DNA from: Isoetes taiwanensis
Taxonomy: Eukaryota > Streptophyta > Lycopodiopsida > Isoetales > Isoetaceae
Assembly: GCA_021234155.1 (NCBI GenBank)
Contig: JAJEKV010000008.1
Location: 22,001,988-22,065,987, forward strand
DNA: 64,000 nucleotides
Direction: 5' to 3'
The notes below the pieces were generated by a model. That model made no database searches and was not told the DNA's origin. It saw only the letters and a list, made by a program, of their open reading frames with translations. Both the position numbers and the translations under genes were made by a program. This document shows, piece by piece, positions 35,183-47,105 of the stretch; position 1 is the first letter of the stretch, and the number at the start of each line of letters is the position of its first letter.

Positions 35183-36640
35183 CGAAGCGTCGACATTGCC
35201 CTAGGGACCAAGTTACGTGGCGGAAGACCAAACTTCGGCCCCAAAGCGAAAACCCTTCTAGAACACGGCAGCTCCACGGGGTTTTACGTTTGGAGGCCCT
35301 CTCCTTGTCGGTCGGTAGGGACCTTGCGTCGTATCTTGGCGTGAAGTGGGGGCGGAGACCCTAAAATCTCCCGGTGCTTGCCCGAAAATCCTCTACCTAA
35401 GGCCACAGGGGCCGGGACGGGCGACCTCCCCTCTCCGGGGCAAGTGATTTGGCTCACGCCAATGGACTCGAAACGTCGACATTGCACATACGGGGACCAA
35501 TTTCCGTGGCGAGAGAAGATTACTTATGTTCACCCAATTAAGAAATGAGTTTTTGGCGTCGGCGTATCGTCGCATCGCGGCGTATTTTGTTATAAGCGGC
35601 GTCATTTACATTATTTTTATTTTTTAGTTGTGACATGTTTGATCTTTGGGGCATGTTTGAGCCTAGAGGCAATGCTTGAGCCTAAGAGGCTTGTTTGAAC
35701 TGGGTGGCATGTTCGACCCTAAAGGAAATGCAATGCCGCCTGCGTGGTATTTTGTTATTGCGACGCCATATACATTTTATTTTTAGTATGTGACTGTTTG
35801 ATCTCGGGTCGCATGTTTGAACCTGCGTCATGTTTGAACCTAGTTAACATGTTTGATGTAAGTGGCATATTTTAGCCCACGTGTAATGTGAGCCTAGGTG
35901 GCAACATGTCATCCGGATTACGTGGTGTTCTAATGCTAACCCTTTGACCTAGACCTTCTCCAAAAATTCGAAAATTAGGTTTTGTGTCTTTGGAGATGAA
36001 TCGAGGAATCCGGTGGCAAAAAAATCAGAATTTATTTTTGTACAATGCATTAATTACAATTTATGAATGTCTTGCCCTTTGCAAAAGCGCCCCAAACTTC
36101 TAATTGCCACATGGGAGGAGGACAGGCCCAAACTCCGTTCCGTCGGTTCCGTTGCTCCTCCGTGTTCTGCGGTGCGGCTTTCGGCCCGAGTCCTAAGCGC
36201 CTTGAGACCAAGACTTTCGGCCCCCAAAGCGCCAAACCCTTCTAGAACACGGCAACCCACGGGTTTCACGTTTTGGAGGCTTTCTCCTTACGGTCGGTAG
36301 GGACCTTGCCCGTGACTTGGCGTGGAGTGGGGGTGTTGGCCTTGAGCACCACGGACCTAAAATCCCGGGAAGGCTGCTTGCCCCGGAATTTCTGTCCCTA
36401 AGGCCACGGGGGGCCAGGCGGGCCACCTCCCTCTCTCGAGAACAGCGATTTGGCTCGCCCAATGGACTCGAGCGTTGACATTGCCTTGGGGACCAAGTTA
36501 CGTGGCGAAGACCAAAACTTCGGCCCCAAAGCGAAACCCTTCTAGAACACGGCAGCTCCACCCGGGGTTTTGCGTTTTGAGGCCCTCTCCTTGTTAGATT
36601 GGCGGGACCTTGCGGGGTGTCTTGGCGTGGAGTGGGAGTT
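34930..36640. repeat. GC-rich ~300-bp repeat family
   Basis: Landmarks CTAAAATC-CCC-GGAAGCTGCTTGCCCC and CTTCTAGAACACGGCA recur: the first near 34,936, 35,072, 35,361 and 36,353, the second at about 35,256, 36,239 and 36,538. The spacing between complete units is about 300 bp (36,239 to 36,538). Units are truncated or fused. Overlapping frames on both strands are by-products. The identity of the repeat is unknown. Confidence 0.65.
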
Positions 36641-36925
36641 AACATGTTTGATGTAAGTGGCTAAAATCCTCCACGTGTAATGTGAGCCTAGGTGGCAACA
36701 TGTCATTGTGACGTCATGTGTTGTATTTTTTCTCTACTTTATGTGGCATATATTTGATCTTCTATTGGAGCCTAGGTGGCATGTTCTAGTCTAGGGGCAA
36801 TGCTTGAGCCTATGTGGCTTCTTTGAGCCCATGTTCCACCCTTGTGACGTCATGTGTTGTATTTTTTCTCTACTTTATGTGGCATATATTTGATCTTCTA
36901 TTGGAGCCTAGGTGGCATGTTCTAG
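35630..36925. repeat. GGCATGTTTGAGCCTA minisatellite
   Basis: Short degenerate units of about 25-30 bp containing GGCATGTTTGA and GAGCCTAGG flank and interleave the ~300-bp family (35,635-35,910 and 36,640-36,920). No coding function is suggested. Confidence 0.55.
36706..36925 (+). repeat. 136-bp-spaced duplication 2
   Basis: 84 bp at 36,706-36,789 recur exactly at 36,842-36,925, offset 136. The 52 bp between the copies are not repeated. Confidence 0.9.
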
Positions 36926-36966
36926 ACATAGCCTATCAGAAGGATTGCACTGAGGATGTGCATAAT

Positions 36967-37242
36967 ATTTGACATATAGAATTTAATGATCGTCTCCTCT
37001 AGGTGCTAACTAGGAGTCGTCATTGTTAGCATTGATTTGAATTGAAATGCTCATGAAAAGGTGGGTTTTTTTTGTGACGCATTATGGGCCCACCAAATAA
37101 CAATTTGACATATAGAATTTAATGATCGTCTCCTCTAGGTGCTAACTAGGAGTCGTCATTGTTAGCATTGATTTGAATTGAAATGCTCATGAAAAGGTGG
37201 GTTTTTTTTGTGACGCATTATGGGCCCACCAAATAACAATTT
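36967..37242 (+). repeat. 136-bp-spaced duplication 3
   Basis: 36,967-37,106 recurs at 37,103-37,242, offset 136. The match is 140 bp, so the copies overlap by four bases. Confidence 0.9.
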
Positions 37243-37299
37243 TGAACATAAGCGGTTGTTTTCATTTGCTTCGATAAAATTGTGTATTTAAACCGAATG

Positions 37300-37770
37300 A
37301 AACAACATACTCAGAATAGCATTCAAGGCGGTCTGTTCTTACGTTACGCCACTCCATTATCTTTGTGGTGTATGTGAGTGCTTGTAAATTCTCTCGAGAA
37401 TGCCGGCATTAGTACAAAAGAGTCAAATACATGATTCTTAAATTCACCACCATTGTCACTGCGAATGCTTTTTAAGGGCACATCCATACGCAATTCCACC
37501 ATTGCCTTCCACTTACGAGCGTTGAAAACATCAGATTTCTTCTTGAGAGAAAAGAGAAAGAATAGCGTGAGTAATCATCAATGATTAAGAGAAAATATAT
37601 GGCACCACCAAGTGGCCGTGGCAATGGTCCACAAAGGTCCATATGGACCAACTCAAAATAGAAGATGATGCGAGGTCCAACATGATTAAAAAGAGCCGAC
37701 AAGGCTTACCAAGTACACAAGCCTCACATGGTACCAAGAGTGCGAGAATCCATCGAGAAGCCATTGCGAC
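37300..37770 (-). pseudogene. Copia integrase fragment
   Basis: The minus strand reads CEACVLGKPCR (end of the gag-pre-integrase zinc region, about 37,730), then HMDLCGPLPRP and LLIIDDYSR with the first catalytic Asp (about 37,600). In another frame IRSDNGGEFKN carries the second Asp (about 37,450), and THTP-like sequence follows. Order and motifs are those of a Ty1/copia integrase. Frameshifts separate the motifs, and the sequence stops near 37,300 without a reverse transcriptase. Confidence 0.75.
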
Positions 37771-38579
37771 ACCATGTCGGCTTCATGTCCAACAAAGGCG
37801 AAAAGAGGCATGACAAAGCGTCCATGCCATAAATCTCCATCGGGGATGTCGTGCGATAAGAGCATAGATTAGACCATCGTAATTCCGGTACTCATATAAA
37901 TTGTGATGGCGCATGCGGTACCAAGTATTAAGCCATCTTTCAAAAGGTAGCAAAATAACTCATCAAAGTAAAGATGAATACCAACATCGGTTAATCGAGA
38001 AGCGAGAAAGTAAATGGCGATGTAAAGCGGGGAACATGTAAAACACCGCGCAAAGAATGAATTCTGAATGAGCTCGTAATGGGAGATCACCAATACCAAG
38101 AATTTGTTGATGATTTGTCATCTCCCATATAAACATATTTTAAAGCAGCGCAAGGGATGGTAATTTCGAGCAAGGTTTCTCATATACCATATGTTGCGTT
38201 GCACCTAGATGAAAATTGCACAAAGGTGTAAACATAATAGCTAGACAACACCAGATAAATTCAAGATAATACTATAAGTTAGGAACTTAATATTTCAATA
38301 CCACACACAATATCAATGCTCAACAATATATATAAGAAATAAATTCCAACACTATATGTAGAAGTTGACACCATGGTGCAACACACAATAACACATGAAT
38401 GAAGAACATCTTTGTATACACACATGCCCAACACCATAACAAAGCTCAACACCATTGCGTAAACACACAATACCATCATTATTATTTGGGGCGCGGGGAT
38501 GCACACACGAATCTATCATCATGTTGTCGGTACTCCTCCCTAAAACATTTGTACTAGCTTGTACGGGATGTCAATTGTT
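37771..38579 (-). other. Copia protease-equivalent region, unreadable
   Basis: Lies between the gag and integrase fragments. It contains a YALIARHP-like phrase near 37,860 that would suit the gag-pre-integrase segment, and a CA-rich stretch (38,280-38,500). A protease active site was not found. Confidence 0.35.
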
Positions 38580-39667
38580 CTTTCCACACCATCTTGTTCA
38601 TTATCCGTGATGTATTAACACAATTAGCTTCCATATCTCGTTTCTCATCCTCTTTTCTATCAAAGCATCTTGCAATGCCATGGCCATCACGACCACAATA
38701 TTCACACACAATAGATTGATATCTAGATTGATATCCACGTGACCCACGACCCGTCCATATCCACTACGACAAAAGTGTTATAATCATGGCGACCATTATA
38801 ATCCTTTGCGACCATACACACTACTACGACCATAACCCCCGCGCCCATGGTCATATCCTCCATCATAACCTCGACCATAACTTCGGCCATAACCACGACC
38901 AAAGGATCCATCATAACCACGACCAAAAGACCGAAATCTTTTTCTTTGTTGAAGACTTCGGAAGGTGGGTTTTTTTTTCCTTGTATCGCAACCATTACGG
39001 TGTCTTTGGCGTCGGGGGTGCAATAACTTTCGGGCACATGATCTTCTAAGGATTCACCGCAGCGTCTTCAAAAGTAACATGCTTCTTATTCATCAATATA
39101 GAAATGATGACCGAATTGAGGAGGATGGAAAAGTTTCCAATAGTTTGCATCACCAATTCATCTTTGGATATAGGCTCCGGCGTGACCAATTGTTCAATTA
39201 TTTCTTTGAAGCGATCAACATGAGTTCTAACGATTACTTGATGAATCATATTGGAGATTTGCCAAACTCCTCTTCAAGAAAAGGACTTCTTGCTTTGTTC
39301 TCTTATTGTAAACCTGCTCTAAATAGTTCCGGACCTCCTTTGGATGTGATAAATTGATCAACATCGCATGGATAGAATCTTTTCAATCCATACACTGCGA
39401 TCTTTGGTTTTCCATTGCTCCTTCTCTTTAAGCCATGTATCAAAAGTTTGTCGAAGTAATCAATTGATCATTCAACATTGGTTGCTTGGGACACTCCTTT
39501 TCAATTACATAATCAAGCAAATCATCACTCTCTAACACACATTTGATCTTCCTCTTCCAACCGGGATATCGGTCCGTTGAAAACATAAATTGTTTTAGGC
39601 GGCCGAATAAGCCCTTCACGGTTATCACACGTAGCTCGATACCATGATGAAAATCTAGACAAAGCAT
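38580..39667 (-). pseudogene. Copia gag fragment
   Basis: Near 39,590 the minus strand reads YPGWKRKIKCVLESDDLLDYV, the N-terminal pattern of copia gag. Further on, HVDRFKEIIEQL is followed by hydrophobic helices. A Gly/Tyr/Asp-rich segment (38,800-38,930) precedes CEYCGRDGHGIARC at about 38,690, a complete C-x2-C-x4-H-x4-C zinc knuckle. Multiple indels break the frame. It lies upstream of the integrase fragment in the same orientation, so both come from one copia copy nested in the CACTA element. Confidence 0.65.
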
Positions 39668-41439
39668 ATAAAGGAAGAGACCTGAGGAGGGCGAAAAGAA
39701 AGAGACAAAGAGAACAGCGATGAAGTAATGTTAATAATAATCAAATAAAAAGAAATGATTGAAGCATGAGCTTAACTATAACATTTGATAACTATAACAT
39801 TTAATAGACATTAGAAGCGATAAATTAAAGAAATGGTTGGAATATGTTCAATGAATGATTGAAGTATTAGCCGAAGTCATCTGAAGCAATATACGGCGTA
39901 TTGAATACAAACATATGAATAAACTTTATATATTGTAATGTACATATTGTTCGACTTATATTTGAAGTGAGCGGCTTGTACACGAAATTAGGCGACCACC
40001 CAATTTCAAGGCCCCTAACAAAGATGCGGTCTTGTCTATCTTGTGAAGTCGGGTAACTCAAATAGGGCGGCCAGTCCGGTTTAGAGGCCCCAAACAACTA
40101 AAACCTTACTTTTTGCATATTTACGATAACTTTGCACGGCAAGAAATCGAGGCCTTAATTTGGGACCATCATTTTTTTTACCTCTTGTCTTGTCTAGTAA
40201 GAGTAGTCTATAAGCGAGTCTTGTGCGAGAAGAAGATGTGACGCCCAATTTTAGAGCCATTGCAATTCCTTGTGCCCAAATCCTTGTGCATGATTGATTT
40301 ACGGAACCACATTTCCCATTGGCTTCACATCAATTTGCACGCGGATATGCTCTTTGGCCGCAATTCGATGCCCGAGAACTTTGTTAAACTTAATATTTTC
40401 TTACATCCTTAGAAGTAGACATACCTCAAAACAAGCACCATTTTTCTTACATCCTTAGAAGTAAACATACCTCAAAACAAGCACCATTTGAACCCGAATC
40501 ATACGAAGAAATTTGCTTCCCCTTATCCTTATAATTCTAGCGATCATGGTTGCATCTCTGACTCCAAGAACTACTTTGAAGGGCCATAGCTTCAATATAC
40601 TACACAATAGAAAGCGGTCTTTCCAATTAATGGCTTTGCGACAAAGAAAGGAATACTAGCAAGATTCATCAATCTTTTGCATCTCCCGGATGAAGCGTCG
40701 TTACTGTACAAATGAAGGAGTGATTACGCGCCTGTTCGCCGGGGATAGTTTCAATCCGGTCATGGCGTAAGCTCCAACACATGAATAACTCTATACTAAA
40801 TAAAAACACTCAATTCCACAAGCTTCTTCTTCTGAATAGCTTCTTCTTCCATGAGCTTCTTCTTCTTCTTCCATGAGCTTCTTCGTTTCTAATGTACACG
40901 AAGCATGATTACCTAAGCTTGGCGATGCACGTGCTCCCATACTTCGATGCATCTTTGCCATACCGATGCTGTCTTTTTGTGAAATTGATTTTTCGAAACT
41001 ATATTTTAATTCTTTAGTTAGGCAATGCATTTTTTCTTAAAAAAAATCATCTATCTATCTTAGTTAATTGAATTTCTTTTTGCATCATGCCCCTTTAGGC
41101 AACACTTTTTACTTGTGAAATTGATTTTTCGAAACTATATTTTAATTCTTTAGTTAGGCAATGCATTTTTTCTTAAAAAAAATCATCTATCTATCTTAGT
41201 TAATTGAATTTCTTTTTGCATCATGCCCCTTTAGGCAACACTTCATAACATTAAATCGACATTCTTGAATGTCATCGGACGGAAATATTTGGACTTAAAT
41301 AAAGGCTGCAAAACAAAGCCTGACTAGCAACACCTCTTATACAGAAGGCGCTTTTGCGCGACACCGAGTTTGCTGTGTCTTCCTTGGCTTAATAGAAACA
41401 ACACCTGCCATCTCATCTACCTACACGTTTCCCGAAAAT
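39668..41439. other. CACTA interior, unassigned
   Basis: No recognisable domain is seen. A 46-bp imperfect tandem repeat (TTTTCTTACATCCTTAGAAG) occurs at 40,396 and 40,442, and CTTCTTCTTC-rich sequence at 40,825-40,890. Confidence 0.4.
40977..41243 (+). repeat. 136-bp-spaced duplication 4
   Basis: 131 bp at 40,977-41,107 recur exactly at 41,113-41,243, offset 136. Confidence 0.9.
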
Positions 41440-43325
41440 TTGCATCATTCTATTAAAAAAAACAATAATATTCCAGAAATTTGCGTCAATTTCGGAGGCG
41501 TATGGACTCAGGGAAAGTCCATATATAATGAAACAATGCTTAAAATGAAGTCTGTTTTTTATAGACTACCATATTGGACCGACCTATTGATTCAACACCT
41601 TTTAGACCCGATGCATATCTTCAAGAACGTGGGAAACTCTTTATGGAAGCATGTATTTGGTCAAAAAGACACAACAAATGCCAGGATGGACCTTAAGGTA
41701 AGTAATACAAAGAAAGAGGCATGGATGCGAGGTGAAGGGCAACCACTTCCTCCGGCAAAATGGGTTATTGCTAGGGCTGACCATCGAGCTATTTATGATG
41801 ATTTAAGGGCCCTTAGAACACCAACTGGTTATATGCAATCATTGCGAACCGCAGGCATGGATGCGAGGTGAAGGGCAACCACTTCCTCCGGCAAAATGGG
41901 TTATTGCTAGGGCTGACCATCGAGCTATTTATGATGATTTAAGGGCCCTTAGAACACCAACTGGTTATATGCAATCATTGCGAACCGCATTCACAAATCT
42001 TGGGGAAATTTGGTTCAAAGTCCCATGGTGGCATAAGTTCTTGCATGTAAGCAATTGAAGTTCACATATATGCACTACTATTAAATGTAACCCATACTTA
42101 TATTTGGTGTTTGGATCATGCGGTTCTTCATGCCCACGACCTTTAGGGGATTTTTTAGACAAAGGGACCATTGGAGGCAATAAGTGCCCTATCAAAGGTC
42201 ATAAGGTTGTTACCCATGTTGATTTAGTGGTCCCCCGTCTATTTTATTTGTGGCTAAGTTTTTTTGTTCTTTTTTTGGACCTCATAGGTGGATGTGTAAA
42301 ATAACTACAAGAAAAAAGCGAAATTGAAGAGATGAAAGTGAAAATGGCGGAGGCATGTTGCTTGTTGGAGAAGGAGTTTCCCTCTGAGCTTTCTTGTGAT
42401 CAAACCCATCTTTTGGTACATCTTATTGAGGAAGTGGGCTGGGGAGGCGTACATGCGAGATGGATGTTTTCCTTGGAAAGGTTTATGAAGGTATTGAAGG
42501 ATATGGTGCGTCAAAGAGCACGTCCTGAAGGTAGTATGGTAGAGGGATGGCTTGCGAAAGAGTCACTTTTCTATATGACAGAATATATTTCCGTAGTACA
42601 TCCGGATGCACCTCGCTTATGGAGTGATGAAGGGGCGAAGATTGTGGGGGTAGTGGCGAGAAGGCAATGGTATGCGAAGTCATTTCACGCTGATATGATC
42701 AATAAGGTTAATCAATTTCTTCTTTACAATTCGGCACCAATGGCAAAATGGATTGCTCGTTATGAGAGCGCAAAGAAAGAAATGGAAGAGAAGAGGCATG
42801 AATGGAGCGACATAAATAGGCGGCCCGTACCACGATGGATATGAACCACGATGGAAAGACAATGGGTACTACGGGCTTTGACCGATGCATATTACAAGGG
42901 GAGTATATTCTGACTCTGGAATGGGGCACGCACAAGGTATCATGAAAAAGGTAGTTGCAACAAATTATGTTGATGTAAATGAAAAGTATTTTCTTTTGAT
43001 GTTATTGTATCTATTGACATTAATGGTGCTTTTGGCGGTATATATCTTACTCCTTGATATGGTGGCATGGGACCCACTATCGTGTGAGTTCTCTTGACAT
43101 ACACGGGAAGACTTGTGGCTAGCGGAGTCATGGCATCATTCACGATGGAGTTTGAATCAAGTGTTTAGCGATCGTAATCGTCGAGGGAAGCCACGTGATT
43201 GGGTCGGGAAGTTAAAGACTATAATGGAGGTGGATGTTGGTGGCAATTTTAAGACCTTCATATTCGATGTCGATTGGTTTGACCTTCAATTAAGGGGCGG
43301 GCCCTCTGAAAAAGTATTATAGAAC
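41440..43325 (+). pseudogene. CACTA TNP2-type transposase, C-terminal half
   Basis: The plus strand reads SVFYRLPYWTDLL and HLLDPMHIFKNVG (about 41,560-41,630), the end of the Transposase_21 region, then TTNARMDLK. A DUF4218-like segment at 42,332-42,620 has LLEKEFPSE, GVHARWMFSLERFM and RQRARPEGSMVEGW. A DUF4216-like end lies at 43,200-43,300 (KTIMEVDVGGNFK, FDVDWFDL). This is the normal domain order of the C-terminal half of En/Spm-type TNP2. A 136-bp duplication at 41,717-41,989 and several frameshifts disrupt it. The N-terminal half lies 2.5 kb away on the opposite strand. Confidence 0.85.
41717..41989 (+). repeat. 136-bp-spaced duplication 5
   Basis: 137 bp at 41,717-41,853 recur exactly at 41,853-41,989 inside the transposase. 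The open reading is duplicated as well (MRGEGQPLPPAKW occurs twice). Confidence 0.92.
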
Positions 43326-43553
43326 AAGTGGCTTTTTATTTGTCAACTCTAGCAAGATGTACCCGGTAGTGAGGCGCTTGTCCTTCGGACATAAGCGTGA
43401 GCGGTACACACATATACATATCCACTTCAAAATTTAGACCATCAATATCAATCTCACGTCCGACTTCTTTGACCCATTTTTTTTTTTACCGATCGACAAG
43501 ACCCAACATGGTACCACCAGCTCTCATACGGCATCTTACACCAGAGCAATTCC

Positions 43554-43799
43554 ACGAAATACAGATGTACTTCAGGCATTATTTAAAGTGGCCATGTCGA
43601 CCTCTCACGTGGTAGTCAAAATTCAAATTCAAATTCAAATTTCCCCCCTCAACTCAATATTGCCTCCAGGCATCTCGCCATCTGTCATTACGAAATACAG
43701 ATGTACTTCAGGCATTATTTAAAGTGGCCATGTCGACCTCTCACGTGGTAGTCAAAATTCAAATTCAAATTCAAATTTCCCCCCTCAACTCAATATTGC
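43554..43799 (+). repeat. 136-bp-spaced duplication 6
   Basis: 110 bp at 43,554-43,663 recur exactly at 43,690-43,799, offset 136. Confidence 0.9.
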
Positions 43800-44066
43800 T
43801 TTGCTGCCATTTTCTTGCAATCCTAGAGTATTTGTTAAGTAACTCTAATGTATCATTGAGCATTCTGGCTAATGAAAATCTAAGTACCCATGTTTCTGTA
43901 AGCTTATTACAGCCTGCAATGACACAATGATCATGAGGTGATGAGTCCATCTGTAGGCTTGAAGATGAGGTAAGAGTTTTTGTTGTTTGAAATCACATAG
44001 CTAGTTGTGGTAGAGTTTGTATTAGACATGTGTAAATATTGTTGTTGTTAGATGGGGTGCTTGGAA

Positions 44067-44237
44067 GTGAACATATATGGCTCAGCACGCGCCCAACTTG
44101 GTGGCCCAAAGTTGCTAGGCAAGTTGTTTGGGGGTCCAATTTGGAGCTTGTGCCCTAAAACAGAGCGGACGACCAATATGGAGAGTCTTAAATGGGCGAA
44201 CGGTGAACATATATGGCTCAGCACGCGCCCAACTTGG
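44067..44237 (+). repeat. 136-bp-spaced duplication 7 (short)
   Basis: Only 35 bp at 44,067-44,101 match 44,203-44,237, but the offset is again exactly 136. Confidence 0.85.
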
Positions 44238-44265
44238 AAAAAAAAAAAAGACCTCAAATTGGGCG

Positions 44266-44537
44266 CCCGCCCAATTTGGATGCACCAAATTCCAATTTGG
44301 GCTTATCAAATTGGGCTGAGGCTCAATCTCTCTCTCTTTCTTTCTGTATTTTTTTAAGACCATTTCACCAAGTTTTGATATAATTTTCATATGTGTTTCG
44401 TCCCGCCCAATTTGGATGCACCAAATTCCAATTTGGGCTTATCAAATTGGGCTGAGGCTCAATCTCTCTCTCTTTCTTTCTGTATTTTTTTAAGACCATT
44501 TCACCAAGTTTTGATATAATTTTCATATGTGTTTCGT
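44266..44537 (+). repeat. 136-bp-spaced duplication 8
   Basis: 44,266-44,401 is repeated exactly at 44,402-44,537 in perfect tandem. Confidence 0.92.
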
Positions 44538-45856
44538 GCTTGGAAGCGGTGGCCTTAATTTGTAATGATATATCTTTCTTTTGTTTTGCTGGATATGAAC
44601 CACGGTGTAAGAGGTCTTTGAAGTCAGATTATACACTCTAGGAGAGGATAAATGCTCATAAATAGAGGTATGGGATCACAATACTTTAGAAATGGTTTTG
44701 TATCCTTTGCGGACTGGATCTTTGATTATGTGACTGCTTCTAGGATTGAATACTATGGTTGTGTTCGACACCCAAGGGTTCTATTTGCCTAGCGGTCTCA
44801 ACATTCATTTTGGACTATTTCATTATATATGGACTACTATAATGACAAAGCTATATATGCCATCAAGACTTGAGATCTTTGGACTATTTGACAAGAAGGC
44901 ACTTTCATCGAAGTTGGCACTATCGTTGTCAGGTATATCGGCAAGATCTCATTGTAAGAACATGAATGTCCATTTGATGAGCCATGAGATTTCTCTTGCC
45001 ATGAGATCTTACCATAAGATTTCTCTTGCCATGGGTCTTACCATGAGATTTCTCTTGCAAGCTGGATGATTCATTTGTACAAAGCGAAATAGGTATGTGA
45101 TTTCATATCTTTTACACATTTCAATAACATATGCGGTCTGTGATGATGATGAGAGGTTATTTGGAGCGCATTTGGGCCTCTAGTTTTTTAGTTTGAGAAT
45201 GACCGGTCATGTACCACAAAGCATCAAGCTATCGCCCTTGAGGAGCATTGGTCCGTGAAAGGATAAACCTATGCCCGATGTCTTGTATCGGCGTGGGAGA
45301 TAGAAGCCTATTGCTAGTGACTACATAGAGATAGAGACTATCTCGACTATGCTTGGGAGCTGTCAAACAAGAAGAAGATACCCAATACTATCAAGATACA
45401 GGTGCATCTTTGCGAGAGGCATATCACGACACTTTCGCGGGAATGTCAATTAGTATATAGAAAGAGTCATTGATCGAGAATTTAAAAATGGTCCATAAAT
45501 TCGGGTATTGTCAAAAATCTTGAAATTGTGCTTTTTTCATATTGGCGATAAAGACTTCCTCCTCCACGGCTTCCTCGCCACCTTTTGTATAATTCCTCAT
45601 CCCGGCCTCATCCTCCTTTGTCTAGGTCGGCTATATGACTTCCTCATTTGCGCGAGGTGCCCCCCTATGATTTTTTTGCCTCGGATTTTCCCCTCTTTCT
45701 TCTTATCCCAGCGCTCACCCCATTTCATTATGGTAGTGCAGCTTGGTAGTTACAGTATAGTCTGATTGCCATCGAATTGTGTGTATTTGCTTTTCACGAA
45801 GGGGTGCGTGGCGGCAAATACTTCCTAAAACCCTCGTATACTACTTTCTTGGATGC

Positions 45857-46551
45857 TTAGAGTGGCGATCTTTGCAACTTTTCCCACATATCATGCAAGG
45901 GAAGTGCCCGATGTCTTAAACCCCGAACACTCGGCAAGCCCGGAAAGTCATGCATAGTCCACAATAGTATACCTCTAAGATTAAAAGCGTCATTTTTTAT
46001 GTGCATCGTAGACACGAATACTGTGTTCCACAAAGGCATTAACTCATCCACAATTATTCTTAGGTACACATCTAAATTACTTGGTTTTTCTTCCCGGTAT
46101 CAATAAAGTCATAATAATGTGCCCATTCTTCATCAACAACCATGGGGTATGTTGTAGTTCACTATCATCAGCGGCCATGTAGACCATGCACATCATCACT
46201 AGATGCATGTGTAGCCGTGAAGTCCATTAGGCTAGCCAATGTCTTGCAACGGAACATCAACTTTAACCTATATAATATATTAGAATAAATTATAGGCAAC
46301 ATATAAGTACTGAAAATAAGTGAATCTACAACTATTTGTAAGAAGTGGTGATGCATATACCTTGGGATTATTGAAAAGTGTCGAATAACCTTCTGAGGTA
46401 CCGTTTTTCCCTTTAGGTCATTCTTGTATCTCGGTTCATTACATACGAGACAATGAGTGGACTTTTCATGCTCGGCAGGGGGATAGAAGATCATACAATC
46501 ATTTGGACATGCATGTATGACTTTATAACCAAGGCCGGTCGCTTGAATCAT
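45857..46551 (-). pseudogene. CACTA TNP2-type transposase, N-terminal half
   Basis: The minus strand reads GLGYKVIHACPNDCM at about 46,530, the TNP2 hallmark, then HCLVCNEPRYK and VIRHFSIIPR. After loss of the central block, the PGxKNPxN-like phrase and VYLRIIVDELMPLW follow (about 46,060), then FNLRGILLWTMHDFPG and a CMICG-type cysteine pair near 45,890. These are the N-terminal parts of the Transposase_21 family in correct order. An internal deletion and frameshifts are present. It stops where the plus-strand C-terminal half would begin, so the two are complementary in coverage but converge. Confidence 0.82.
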
Positions 46552-46570
46552 TTTCTTAACTTGAGATCTC

Positions 46571-46842
46571 GTGCAATAACCTGCGCATCTAAGAGTGGTA
46601 AGATAAAAGATGGAGATGGTGGTAAGATAGAAAGACTTGATAAGTATGTCACCTCAATAGAGCAGAGACACTTGCATTGCTCCACTTGAACTTGGTTTGG
46701 AGATTGGTGCAATAACCTGCGCATCTAAGAGTGGTAAGATAAAAGATGGAGATGGTGGTAAGATAGAAAGACTTGATAAGTATGTCACCTCAATAGAGCA
46801 GAGACACTTGCATTGCTCCACTTGAACTTGGTTTGGAGATTG
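46571..46842 (+). repeat. 136-bp-spaced duplication 9
   Basis: 46,571-46,706 is repeated exactly at 46,707-46,842 in perfect tandem, immediately upstream of the TNP2 N-terminal half. Confidence 0.92.
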
Positions 46843-46904
46843 AGAATTAGCGGGCATCTTGGAATAAGCGAGAGGTTGAGGCCTTGAGGAAATATAAGCT
46901 GCGT

Positions 46905-47105
46905 TTACGCTTCGATAACAATAGGGTCATCGTCGTGCGACCAATCCTCGAAGGGTATCCCACATTTTCTACCACCCTCTCCACCACCATCCTCGACATC
47001 ATCTAAATCAATATCCGAAATTCTTGAAAGGCGTGCAATATATCGAGCATCGGCATCGTCTTGGATCGATGTAGAGTAAAGAGATGTATCACATTTCAAA
47101 TACAT
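46905..47105 (-). pseudogene. Acidic open segment upstream of TNP2
   Basis: The minus-strand frame reads RISDIDLDDVEDGGGE and IPFEDWSHDDD. It lies in the same orientation as the TNP2 N-terminal half and could be its acidic amino-terminal exon. There is no motif that proves this. Confidence 0.3.

Larger units (their letters stand above)
43800..45856. other. CACTA interior, unassigned
   Basis: Contains CCCAATTTGG-type repeated words (44,090-44,460) and two 136-bp-spaced duplications, but no recognisable protein domain. A short triple repeat of CATGAGATTTCTCTTGCC lies at about 44,980-45,060. Confidence 0.4.

Noticed and set aside
36050-36645. Overlapping open frames on both strands in the GC-rich repeat
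   Set aside because: Four frames are open because of composition and tandem units; there is no conserved motif.
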